Shown here: positions 51,571 through 58,834 of the stretch, piece by piece
Numbering within the stretch: the stretch's first letter is position 1
Layout: every line of letters begins with the position of its first letter
Assembly (NCBI GenBank): GCA_045654245.1
Contig: JAZOMX010000044.1
Coordinates: 1 to 64,000, forward strand
Reading direction: 5' to 3'
DNA length: 64,000 bases
Origin: UBA10677 sp045654245
GTDB taxonomy: Bacteria; Bacillota; Clostridia; Christensenellales; Pumilibacteraceae
Position numbers and translations under genes: made by a program
Notes under the pieces: model-generated
Database searches by the model: none
What the model saw: the letters and a program-made list of their open reading frames with translations, nothing else
What the model was told of the DNA's origin: nothing

Positions 51571-53151
51571 TTAAACCGTTTTCAATAACTTGCAAAATTC
51601 AACTGCTACGTCAGAAGCAGACGCAGCGTCAGGAGTATAACAGTCGGCTCCGATACTATCGCAAAATTCTTGATTAACGGGCGCTCCGCCAATCATAATT
51701 TTAACTTTATCGCGAATACCTGCTTTTTCAGCCTCTTTTACAATCTCAGCCATTACGGGCATCGTAGTAGTAAGAAGGGCGGAACAACAAATTACTTGAC
51801 AATCGTTATCTATAGCCGATTTGATAAATGTTTCAGGAGATACGTCAGTGCCAAGATCAACTACCTCAAGTCCTTTACCTTGCATCATCATTTTAACCAA
51901 GTTTTTACCGATGTCGTGTAAATCGCCTTGTACCGTACCTACGCAAACTTTACCTATAGGTTTTACATTTTTAGAAACTAAAAGCGGTTGTAATACTTCA
52001 AGACCAAGAGTCATTGCTTTTGCCGAAATAAGTACTTGAGGCACGTATACTTCGTTATTTTTAAACTTTTCGCCTACGATGCTCATTCCCGAAAGAAGAC
52101 CGTCTTTTAATATTTCTTCAGCGTTTGCATTAGCGTCAATAGCGTTTTGAACGATTTCTTTTATTACTTTTATTTTTCCGTTTTGTACGCAAGTTGAAAT
52201 TTCGTTTATAATTTCCATTTTTTTATAATCTCCTTTGTTATTTATTTCTTCGATAGATATTTTTGATATTTGTCGGTATATTTGTGGGGTCATACCGTAA
52301 TATTCTCTAAAATTACGGTAGAACGAAGGTAAATTTCTTAATCCGCATTCAACTACTATTCTTTCTACCGTCATATCGCTTTCTTTAAGTAGTTTTGCTG
52401 AATATTTTAATCTCGTTTCGCGTAAATATTCTGAAAAAAGTTGTCCAACGTGTTCTTTGAAGTTACGGCTAAGTTGTGAAGAACTTACAAACACGCGTTT
52501 AGCAATAAAGTCAAGCGATAATTCTTGATTACTAAATTCGTTATTTACAATTTTTAGCGTAGAGTCAATTAAATTTTGATACTTAGTTTTTCGTATATCG
52601 TTTTTAATAGAAGATCTAACGTATCTTCCAACTAAAGAAAACAGTTGAATTAAATAGGCGCGAACCATAGATTTCCACTCGTTATCTTTATCCATCAATT
52701 CTGTTTCAATAGAATCGAAAATCGCGTCTATTTTTTCTTTAACGGTATTGTTTAGCATTGCGTACGCTATAGGCGAATCGTTTTCAAACGCTCCGTAACA
52801 ATAATGCTTATTTCCTTTTAGTACGGCGGCTCCTTTAAACCAATCGTCAATAGAAAAGGTTAACCTTCGTACCGTTATAGGTTTGCTTTCGTTAGTTGAA
52901 AAATATCTATGTGTAGTATTTGTGGATAAAATATAAATATCGTTTTCTTTGCAAGGGAACGTTTTTTCGTTTATGCAATGAGTTCCACTACCTTCAACAA
53001 TAAGATCTATCTCAAAATAATTACAAACGTCAAGGCTAGGTGAAACGGAGTATTCTTCGTCTATTTGATTGGTTATCGTATAGTACGTATGCAAAATACG
53101 ATCTTCTATTAAAAGTTCTTTTTTATTGTTAAAATCGAAAACGTTGGTCAT
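51571..53151 (-). CDS. AraC-type regulator fused in frame to a corrinoid (B12-binding) protein
   Basis: 526 residues. Residues 1-110 are a cupin-like AraC ligand domain (NYFEIDLIVEGSGTH). Residues 205-295 hold two AraC helix-turn-helix motifs (LSLDFIAKRVFVSSSQLSRN and ECGLRNLPSFYRNFREYYGM). Residues 312-526 are a complete methyltransferase corrinoid protein: helical cap, then GDLHDIGKN with the cobalt-binding His412 in D-x-H-x2-G, then CSALLTTTMP and IMIGGAPVN. Each half is of normal full length. The junction at codon 312 has its own AAAGGAG and ATG (see next entry). The full protein could couple corrinoid or methyl state to transcription; the B12 half alone is the module's methyl carrier. 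The ribosome site at 53151 is weak. Confidence 0.88.
   Translation of the reverse strand: MTNVFDFNNKKELLIEDRILHTYYTITNQIDEEYSVSPSLDVCNYFEIDLIVEGSGTHCINEKTFPCKENDIYILSTNTTHRYFSTNESKPITVRRLTFSIDDWFKGAAVLKGNKHYCYGAFENDSPIAYAMLNNTVKEKIDAIFDSIETELMDKDNEWKSMVRAYLIQLFSLVGRYVRSSIKNDIRKTKYQNLIDSTLKIVNNEFSNQELSLDFIAKRVFVSSSQLSRNFKEHVGQLFSEYLRETRLKYSAKLLKESDMTVERIVVECGLRNLPSFYRNFREYYGMTPQIYRQISKISIEEINNKGDYKKMEIINEISTCVQNGKIKVIKEIVQNAIDANANAEEILKDGLLSGMSIVGEKFKNNEVYVPQVLISAKAMTLGLEVLQPLLVSKNVKPIGKVCVGTVQGDLHDIGKNLVKMMMQGKGLEVVDLGTDVSPETFIKSAIDNDCQVICCSALLTTTMPVMAEIVKEAEKAGIRDKVKIMIGGAPVNQEFCDSIGADCYTPDAASASDVAVEFCKLLKTV
52216..52236 (-). promoter_or_regulatory. Internal ribosome site and start codon inside the AraC-corrinoid fusion
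   Basis: AAAGGAG at 52230-52236, 11 bases before an in-frame ATG at 52216-52218 (codon 312). Initiation here gives a 215-residue stand-alone corrinoid protein starting MEIINEIST, the usual size and start for this family. The site is stronger than the one at the main start, 53151. Confidence 0.7.
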
Positions 53152-53228
53152 ACGTTAAAATCTCTTTTTCCCTTTCAATTAAGCAAGAAATTAAAGTTGA
53201 TTTTTTATAAATTATAGTAATACGGTTA

Positions 53229-54242
53229 TTAAATAGGATAATCTTCAGTTATAGGATAGCAAATTACTAAGCGTTTACCTTTTGTAATTTCTATTGCTTT
53301 TTCAATAGTCATATTAGGGCAAGGGTTAAAATAGATAATTTGGTCGTCTCTTAACCCGTTAAAATATAGTTCTAATTCTTCTGCGGCGCGGTCATTAAGT
53401 TGAACGGCTTTTAAAGTTTTCATATTTCTAAACGTTTCCATATGTTGAGTATGGCTTCCGCAAAGATGAATCATACCGCCGTTTTTATACGCGCCTAAAA
53501 CAGCTTCGTCAAGGTCGGCTATCATATCACGATACAGTTCTTTAGAAAGAAGTTGCGTTGTGCATCCGCAAATTTGACCGTATCCCGCAGGTTGAGTTCT
53601 TTTCCAAGCGATTACGGGGCGTAATTGCTCTTCAGGAACGATTTTTTGAAATTCTTTGTGAACTCTAACTAACGTGCGGTTAATCGTTTCTAAGTCTTTT
53701 CTTGCGTTATCAGGGTCGGCAAGCATTTCAAGTAAAATTTCTTGTCCGTATAAGTTAACGGCAATATTTAACGCACTTGCTATCGTAGGTAAGCCGAACA
53801 ACGGAAATTTACCGCCGTCTTTTGCAAATTTTTTAGCTACGCGAATAGACGTTTGGAAAGTTTCGTTGTTTTCTAAATCTGGGTCTTGTAATTCGCCTAT
53901 CGGAGTTTTTAAATAATCGTTGTACCATAATCCGTCTTGCATAAAAACGTTTGCGCCGAAAATTTTATCTATATAATGAACGCCGTACATTTCGCATTCT
54001 ACGCAAATGGGAACGAACAATCTATCGTTTAAAATTAAGTTTGCTTTATTGTCTTGTATATCTTTTAAACATTCTTCCACCCATTTTTCAGGCTCAGTAT
54101 ATCTGTCGGCGGTTGACTTACCCGCAAAGCCAAGTATCGCAAAAGCGTTTTTTCCTTTATACTCGCCGTTAAATAAGTCTTGTAATTTTTGCGTCCATTC
54201 ATTGCGTTTAGCAATAAGTGTTTCATCGTTTAATAAATCCAT
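53229..54242 (-). CDS. URO-D family methyltransferase (candidate substrate-specific first methyltransferase)
   Basis: 337 residues from ATG 54242 with GAGAGGTG upstream. It has a URO-D-like barrel, distant from the 50514 protein: AFAILGFAGKSTADRY, PLFGLPTIASALNIAV, RPVIAWKRTQPAGYGQICGC, MIHLCGSHTQH and IIYFNPCPNMTIEKAI. The HLCG-x-H segment is positioned where methyltransferase relatives bind metal or substrate. As first gene after the promoter it is likely the enzyme that demethylates the growth substrate and charges the corrinoid. The substrate (for example a methoxylated aromatic) cannot be told from sequence. Confidence 0.78.
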   Translation of the reverse strand: MDLLNDETLIAKRNEWTQKLQDLFNGEYKGKNAFAILGFAGKSTADRYTEPEKWVEECLKDIQDNKANLILNDRLFVPICVECEMYGVHYIDKIFGANVFMQDGLWYNDYLKTPIGELQDPDLENNETFQTSIRVAKKFAKDGGKFPLFGLPTIASALNIAVNLYGQEILLEMLADPDNARKDLETINRTLVRVHKEFQKIVPEEQLRPVIAWKRTQPAGYGQICGCTTQLLSKELYRDMIADLDEAVLGAYKNGGMIHLCGSHTQHMETFRNMKTLKAVQLNDRAAEELELYFNGLRDDQIIYFNPCPNMTIEKAIEITKGKRLVICYPITEDYPI

Positions 54243-54276
54243 ATTAAAGCACCTCTCATTTTAATTTTACCATTTA

Positions 54277-54305
54277 AGTATATCGGCTATACAAATAATT
54301 GTCAA
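54277..54305 (-). promoter_or_regulatory. Promoter of the methyltransferase operon
   Basis: Minus strand TTGACA (54300-54305), 17-base spacer, TATACT (54277-54282), 35 bases before ATG 54242. Upstream, TTGCA occurs twice on the plus strand 12 bases apart (54328-54332, 54340-54344), which could be part of an activator site for the AraC-type regulator, though this is weak evidence. Confidence 0.75.
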
Positions 54306-54435
54306 TACCGTATCCTTTCTTTTTAACTTGCATTAAAATTTGCAAATAAACATACACTAAATTATTTTAAGGCGCTAAAAATCAATTTAAACGTTTTATT
54401 TATAAAAATAACCTTGCTTTAACGCAAGCTATTAG

Positions 54436-54519
54436 TTAATTTTTAAATTTTTCTCGATATTTATTAGGAGTGTATTCCGTTTCACGTTTAAATATTTTTG
54501 AAAAATAAGTATTTGAGCA
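54436..54519 (-). pseudogene. Remnant of an AraC-type regulator C-terminus
   Basis: Twenty-seven codons and a stop read NTYFSKIFKRETEYTPNKY followed by REKFKN, the textbook end of an AraC/XylS helix-turn-helix protein. No start codon or upstream part exists; the sequence beyond 54519 is unrelated. A second, degraded AraC gene at the edge of the island. Confidence 0.75.
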
Positions 54520-54725
54520 CAATTACGAACTTCTTTTTAAGACTTTACCTAATAGAGACAAGTATAAGTTAGATACTATTGCTTATATAAACCAAGTTCT
54601 AGAAGAAAAATTAGAAACAGAAAAATTAGGAAAAAAATATAAAGGCATACAATAGAAATAGTCTATAACTTCGTTGAAGCTATAGAACTACCTGACTTTG
54701 ACAGTTGGGACAAATTTGATTATTA
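54509..54725 (+). pseudogene. Decayed open reading frame fragments at the island edge
   Basis: A plus-strand frame without start reads EHNYELLFKTLPNRDKYKLD and continues to a stop near 54654. It is followed in another frame by VYNFVEAIELPDFDSWDKFD and a stop near 54725. Together they look like the frameshifted end of one gene, abutting the AraC remnant. Family not recognised; an element-encoded protein is possible. Confidence 0.45.
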
Positions 54726-54737
54726 AAACTGAATACG

Positions 54738-54766
54738 AGAAAAGGCGTGGCGTGATGCCACGCCTT
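54738..54766 (-). terminator. Strong hairpin with U-tail on the minus strand
   Basis: AAGGCGTGGC (54742-54751) and GCCACGCCTT (54757-54766) form a perfect 10-bp stem with a 5-base loop. On the minus strand TTTTCTC follows. It would stop transcription coming from the ferredoxin side before it enters the island. Confidence 0.6.
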
Positions 54767-54801
54767 AACTTGTTAATTGGAAACCCTGCGGTTTACCATA
54801 A

Positions 54802-54844
54802 AAATCCCTATGACTATTACGGTTATGAACGGATTTTTGTTTTA
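54802..54844. repeat. Right copy of inverted repeat bordering the methyltransferase island
   Basis: AAATCCCTAT (54802-54811), 15 variable bases, then GAACGGATTTTTGTTTTA (54827-54844). It is the reverse complement of the blocks at 48364-48407, 18 of 18 and 10 of 10 bases matching. Confidence 0.65.
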
Positions 54845-54852
54845 CCTATTGA

Positions 54853-55000
54853 GTACTAGGGCGCACGCAGGCAAGCAAAAAACGAAGTAGCGCGAAGTTC
54901 TTCCTCGCCGTGGCGGTAGAAAATACGAGCGGGACGAGTTTCTTTGCGCAGTAGCGTACTAGCGGTACGCACACAAGCGGAAAACGAAGTTGCGCGAAGT
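54853..55000. repeat. Imperfect direct repeat pair in the intergenic region
   Basis: A unit of about 45 bases at 54853-54898 recurs at 54956-55000. Shared parts are GTACTAG near the left end and AAAACGAAGT with GCGCGAAGT at the right end. The second unit starts inside a GCGTAC-N5-GTACGC hairpin (54954-54970). No reading frame is apparent. It may be an intergenic repeat element or a structured RNA. Confidence 0.55.
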
Positions 55001-55020
55001 ATTTTATAGCCACGGAAAAT

Positions 55021-55058
55021 GATAAACGGCGTAAGGACTTATCCCTACGCCGTTTATC
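55021..55058 (-). terminator. Terminator-like hairpin after the ferredoxin gene
   Basis: GATAAACGGCGTA (55021-55033) pairs perfectly with TACGCCGTTTATC (55046-55058), 12-base loop, 13 bases after the ferredoxin stop. The tail on the minus strand (ATTTTCC) is short of U. The loop sequence GGGATAAG resembles the GGGATTT block of the island-border repeat. Confidence 0.6.
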
Positions 55059-55071
55059 GTTAATTTTTCAA

Positions 55072-55242
55072 TTACTTCTCGGAGATTGCTTCAACGGGGC
55101 ACTGTGCTGCGCAAGAACCGCAATCAATGCACTCGTCGGGGTTAATCTCGTACTTGCCGTCGCCAAGAGCGATAGCGTTTACGGGGCATTGCGCTTCGCA
55201 AGCACCGCAAGCAATACATTCGTCCGAAATCTGATATGCCAT
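55072..55242 (-). CDS. 2[4Fe-4S] ferredoxin
   Basis: 56 residues from ATG 55242 with AAGGAGAG upstream. It is a classic clostridial ferredoxin with two CxxCxxCxxxCP sets: CIACGACEAQCPVNAI (residues 9-24) and CIDCGSCAAQCPVEAI (residues 38-53). All eight cluster cysteines are present. It is a low-potential electron carrier in the cytoplasm and could also supply electrons to the RACo-type activator of the neighbouring island (inference). It is a single-gene transcript with its own promoter and terminator. Confidence 0.95.
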   Translation of the reverse strand: MAYQISDECIACGACEAQCPVNAIALGDGKYEINPDECIDCGSCAAQCPVEAISEK

Positions 55243-55279
55243 TGTTCCTCTCTCCTTTATAGAATAGTTGCTTGTCTTT

Positions 55280-55309
55280 ATTATAGCACTAATAAAAACG
55301 GTTTGTCCA
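55280..55309 (-). promoter_or_regulatory. Promoter of the ferredoxin gene
   Basis: Minus strand TGGACA (55304-55309), 18-base spacer, TATAAT (55280-55285) with an extended TGC in front. ATG 55242 follows after about 38 bases. Confidence 0.7.
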
Positions 55310-55313
55310 CCTT

Positions 55314-56177
55314 TTAAGCCTTATCTTGAGAATTTTTTTCGTGAGGCTGGTTATTTTTCTCCGTCTTTTGAGAAGAAACTACCTCGGAAAGGGGAACTTC
55401 GACGAATTCAATCTTTTCTCCGCTCTCGTATTTTACACGAATAGTCTCTTTGAGTTGGTTAATCGCCGTAACTATTCCCTTTCTTTTATCCACGGTAGTA
55501 ACCGTCGAGCCGACTTTGGGCGCGCGCTTATTTACGTCAGTGTAGTACGCATTCTCGTAAGCAAGACAGCACATAAGTCTTCCGCAAAGTCCGCTAATCT
55601 TCGTCGGATTTAGCGATAAGTTTTGGTTCTTCGCCATTTTTACGGTAACGTGGGCGTAATCGCTCATAGTTCCAGCGCAACAGCACGCTCTTCCGCACGG
55701 ACCTAGACCGCCTAACATTTTACACTCGTCACGCTCGCCGATTTGACGAAGTTCAATTCTCATATGGAAAGTGGACGCCAGTTCTTTTACGAGTTCACGG
55801 AAATCCACTCTGCCGTCGCTAGTAAAATAAACGACGAGTTTAGAGCCGTCGTAAGCATACTCGACGTCCGTTAATCGCATCTCAAGACCGCTAGATTCGA
55901 TTTTCTCGCTAACTTTACGCATAGTGTCTTCTCTACGGCTTTCAAACTCTTTAATGCGCTGTAAATCTTTCTCAGTCGCAAGTCGAACTACGGGCTTAAG
56001 CGGGGATACGATTTCGTCCTCGCTTACTTCTTTAGGGAGAAACGCAACCGTTCCGAACTCGTTTCCTTTCGCCGTTTCAACTATTACGCCTTGCCCCTCG
56101 GTATAAGTAAAGTTACCAGCCGAAAACCAGTACGCCTTGCTAGTGTTTTTAAATTTAACTCCTACAACTTTTGGCAT
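55314..56177 (-). CDS. ricT: PSP1-domain protein RicT (YaaT)
   Basis: 287 residues. The PSP1 domain carries the family's Cys motifs GPCGRACCCAG (about 153-163) and SGLCGRLMCCLAYE (about 192-205). In Bacillus, RicT with RicA and RicF forms an Fe-S complex that aids RNase Y and affects sporulation and competence (family knowledge). The C-terminal 20 residues are a charged tail (QKTEKNNQPHEKNSQDKA). It overlaps holB by 16 bases, the conserved holB-yaaT order. GGAGG lies ten bases before ATG 56177. Confidence 0.92.
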   Translation of the reverse strand: MPKVVGVKFKNTSKAYWFSAGNFTYTEGQGVIVETAKGNEFGTVAFLPKEVSEDEIVSPLKPVVRLATEKDLQRIKEFESRREDTMRKVSEKIESSGLEMRLTDVEYAYDGSKLVVYFTSDGRVDFRELVKELASTFHMRIELRQIGERDECKMLGGLGPCGRACCCAGTMSDYAHVTVKMAKNQNLSLNPTKISGLCGRLMCCLAYENAYYTDVNKRAPKVGSTVTTVDKRKGIVTAINQLKETIRVKYESGEKIEFVEVPLSEVVSSQKTEKNNQPHEKNSQDKA

Positions 56178-57133
56178 TTTGCCTTAACCTCCAGTAACGA
56201 AAACAGCAGTTCGTCAAGTACGGATTGCGAAGAGCCGTTTCCCTCTATTCTCTTTCTCGCCCTAGTAAGAACTGGGCGGAGCGCTAACACTACTTCCGCC
56301 GTGTATAGCGCGGATAACTCTATTATATCTTTGACCGAACTGCGGAAACGAAGGTTCACTCTCTCGCCCAACGAGGCAAGCAAACAATCGGCTAGTATAA
56401 GTTCTAGCGCATCCACAAAATCGGGTAAAATATCTTTCTTTTTGCTTATAAGCGCAGAGTAATGCAATATTTCCCTGCTAGTTTTCATACCTTTGAGCGT
56501 GCTTAACGCAAGGTCAAAAGTATCTTTTAGTTTGCTCGAAGTCATTACTTCATCCGCTTTAGACAAGTATCCTCTAGACAATGCGCTCGCTATATAAATA
56601 TCGGCGCTCTCGGGATAATTGTCTTGTAGATATTTTATAACATCGCCATCGGGGAGTGGCGGAATAGTTACTCTACGCACTCTAGAGAGAACCGTGGGCA
56701 AAAGTTTTTTTATATTTGCGCACTTGAGGACGAATATTACCGACGAGGGTGGCTCTTCAAGTACTTTCAGTAGAGCGTTTTGCGATTCGTCGTTAAGCGT
56801 TTCACTCTTGCCGATTACGATAATCTTTTTATCGAGTTCTACGGGCGTGTAGTACGCTCCTTTTATAATCGAGCGAATATCGTCAACGGTTATTTTTTCT
56901 TTGCCTTTTTCGGGCACGGAAACGATATCTACGCTACCAAGTCTTTCCGCCTTATTAATCGCATCTTCGCCCTCGCCGAAAACGAGGCGCGCGATAAACA
57001 GCGAGCAAAGTCCGTCCGCCATACCTTCGTCTTCACAGTCGATTAGGTATGCGTGGGCGGTCTTCCCCTCCGTGATATCACGGTGCATTAGCGTGTACGC
57101 TACGCTCTTTTTTAAGGCGCCATAATAACTCAT
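56162..57133 (-). CDS. holB: DNA polymerase III delta-prime subunit
   Basis: 323 residues of the clamp-loader AAA fold: AHAYLIDCEDEG near 27, SVDIVSVPEKGKEKITVDDI and ALLKVLEEPPSSVIFVLKC (about 120-138), then TVLSRVRRVTIPPL (sensor 1/SRC-like region). No Walker A lysine is seen, as expected for a delta-prime subunit, which does not hydrolyse ATP. It opens the sliding clamp together with tau/gamma and delta. It follows tmk after three bases. Confidence 0.9.
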   Translation of the reverse strand: MSYYGALKKSVAYTLMHRDITEGKTAHAYLIDCEDEGMADGLCSLFIARLVFGEGEDAINKAERLGSVDIVSVPEKGKEKITVDDIRSIIKGAYYTPVELDKKIIVIGKSETLNDESQNALLKVLEEPPSSVIFVLKCANIKKLLPTVLSRVRRVTIPPLPDGDVIKYLQDNYPESADIYIASALSRGYLSKADEVMTSSKLKDTFDLALSTLKGMKTSREILHYSALISKKKDILPDFVDALELILADCLLASLGERVNLRFRSSVKDIIELSALYTAEVVLALRPVLTRARKRIEGNGSSQSVLDELLFSLLEVKAKCQKL

Positions 57134-57136
57134 TTA

Positions 57137-57757
57137 CTAAATAATTCCTCTTTCCTTAAACGCGGTTATAACTTGCTCGAACACTTCGTCGGCAGTCTTG
57201 CTCGCATCAATCCTTGCTACTCGCTCGGGCTCGTTTTTCGCAATATCGCAAAATCCTTCGTACACTCTTTCGTGGAAAGCAAGCGTTTCTTTTTCAAGTC
57301 TATCGCCCTTGTCCGCTCCGCCCTTTCTTGCAAAGCCAAGAGCCGGGGGTAAATCCAAAAATACGGTAAGGTCTATTTTTACTCCCCTCTCGCCGATTTT
57401 AGCAAGGCTCTTACAAAGTTCTTTATCAATCCCTCTAGCATAACCTTGGTACGCTAGCGTAGAGTCCGAATATCTATCGCAAATTACGATTTTCCCTTGC
57501 TCGAGCGAGGGCATAATAAGTTCTTCGGTGTGTTGCGCTCTCGCTGATGCGTAAAGAAGTAATTCGGCGGTAGATGTCATTTCGGCGTTACTTGCGTCCA
57601 AAATAACCCCTCTGATTTTTTCGGCAACGGGCGTGCCACCAGGCTCACGAGTAAACTTAGCCGAAATTCCTTTCTCGTCGAAATAACGAGCAAGTTTTTT
57701 AAGTAGCGTTGATTTTCCTACGCCTTCACAACCTTCGATTGTAACGAATTTTCCCAT
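57137..57757 (-). CDS. tmk: Thymidylate kinase
   Basis: 206 residues. P-loop EGCEGVGKST (residues 8-17), the DR-x motif CDRYSDSTLAYQGYARG (about 92-108) and the FTREPGGTPVAEKIR substrate loop. Converts dTMP to dTDP for DNA synthesis. Its start codon lies inside the end of the upstream decarboxylase-like gene (40-base overlap), so the two are translationally coupled. Confidence 0.95.
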   Translation of the reverse strand: MGKFVTIEGCEGVGKSTLLKKLARYFDEKGISAKFTREPGGTPVAEKIRGVILDASNAEMTSTAELLLYASARAQHTEELIMPSLEQGKIVICDRYSDSTLAYQGYARGIDKELCKSLAKIGERGVKIDLTVFLDLPPALGFARKGGADKGDRLEKETLAFHERVYEGFCDIAKNEPERVARIDASKTADEVFEQVITAFKERGII

Positions 57758-58833
57758 AAACTTTCCTCTTTCAAGAGTTCTTTAAGCGTTTCGTAAAGCA
57801 TACTAACTTTGCTAACGCTATCCGAGAGCGTTACGATAAACACGCAATATTTTCCGTAATAAGTCTCGGGCATTATCTTTCTTTTTATCATTTCGCCGTA
57901 AAGCGTTTTTCCGCTCTTTGCTCGAACGACCAAGCGCAGAGCGTCGTCGTTACCAAGACACGGTATCTCTTTTTTAATCTTTCTAGTAATCGCTACGAGT
58001 TCGTCATACTTGTTCGAGTTCGCTCTTTCGTAAAGTAATGCGTTCTCTAGCGAGGCGAGTAGTTTGTACGACGGAGACGAAGTTCCTAAAAGAGTAAACG
58101 CTTTGTCGAACGCCTCAAAATACTTCTCGTCGTTGCAAACGCCAAACGCGCTTTGAGTAAGCGAACGCAAAGTCTTATGCGCCGACATACAAGCAAAGTC
58201 GGCTACGCTTTCCGCACCTTTAGGAAAAATATCCGCTCTCGACACAAAGTGCGCTCCGTGTGCGCAATCGGCAATCATAACCAAACCGCGCTTAGAACAA
58301 AACTCTCTTATCCCCTCAATATCGGCAGTTCGACCAAAATAGTCGGGCGAGGTTACGAACAGTCCCTTTACGCTATCCTTTCCCTCGATTGCCTTTTTAT
58401 AATCCTCTACCGTTGGCACGGCTGGTAGCCCGTCAACGATTTCCGTTTCGAAAAAATATCCTTTATTACCGCTAAGGGCAAGTCCTTCTCTTAAACATCT
58501 ATGCGAAAACGCGGGCGCAACGATATCTCCGCAAAGCGCAAGCACCGACGCTTTAATCGCCATTGACGAGCCTACTACCGAAAAGCGTAATTTCTTTACG
58601 CCGTACCACTCCGCTCCTCGCTCTTCCGCCTTCTTTAGTTGCGAGCCGGGGAATAGCCTGTCCTCGTCGTACTCGGTAATATCAAGCCCGTCCAAGTATC
58701 CCTTATGCCCCGGGGTAGAAAAAACTTCGTAATCGGAAAAACTGTTTGCTCTCTCTTCGAGCGACGAAAAATTAAGTTCGTCTTCCGTATTCCTTTCTTC
58801 GCACAACGAAAACGCGGTTTTAAGGTCGTTCAT
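57718..58833 (-). CDS. Orn/Lys/Arg decarboxylase-family PLP protein (YaaO-like, short)
   Basis: 371 residues. Family features: STPGHKGYLDGLDITEYDED (about 39-58), PLP-pocket segment MIADCAHGAHF (about 188-198) and the lysine motif SAHKTLRSLTQ (about 222-232, Schiff-base Lys). Bacillus YaaO is about 480 residues; here the C-terminal domain is shortened to about 100 residues. Position just before tmk is the same as yaaO in Bacillus. Substrate (arginine, lysine or ornithine) is not certain, and the reduced C-terminus leaves activity open. SD GGTGG six bases before ATG 58833. Confidence 0.82.
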   Translation of the reverse strand: MNDLKTAFSLCEERNTEDELNFSSLEERANSFSDYEVFSTPGHKGYLDGLDITEYDEDRLFPGSQLKKAEERGAEWYGVKKLRFSVVGSSMAIKASVLALCGDIVAPAFSHRCLREGLALSGNKGYFFETEIVDGLPAVPTVEDYKKAIEGKDSVKGLFVTSPDYFGRTADIEGIREFCSKRGLVMIADCAHGAHFVSRADIFPKGAESVADFACMSAHKTLRSLTQSAFGVCNDEKYFEAFDKAFTLLGTSSPSYKLLASLENALLYERANSNKYDELVAITRKIKKEIPCLGNDDALRLVVRAKSGKTLYGEMIKRKIMPETYYGKYCVFIVTLSDSVSKVSMLYETLKELLKEESLWENSLQSKVVKA

Positions 58834-58834
58834 A

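Noticed and set aside
54243..54276. Cobalamin riboswitch in front of the corrinoid methyltransferase operon
   Set aside because: The consensus promoter leaves a leader of only about 30 bases, and no B12-box is seen upstream.
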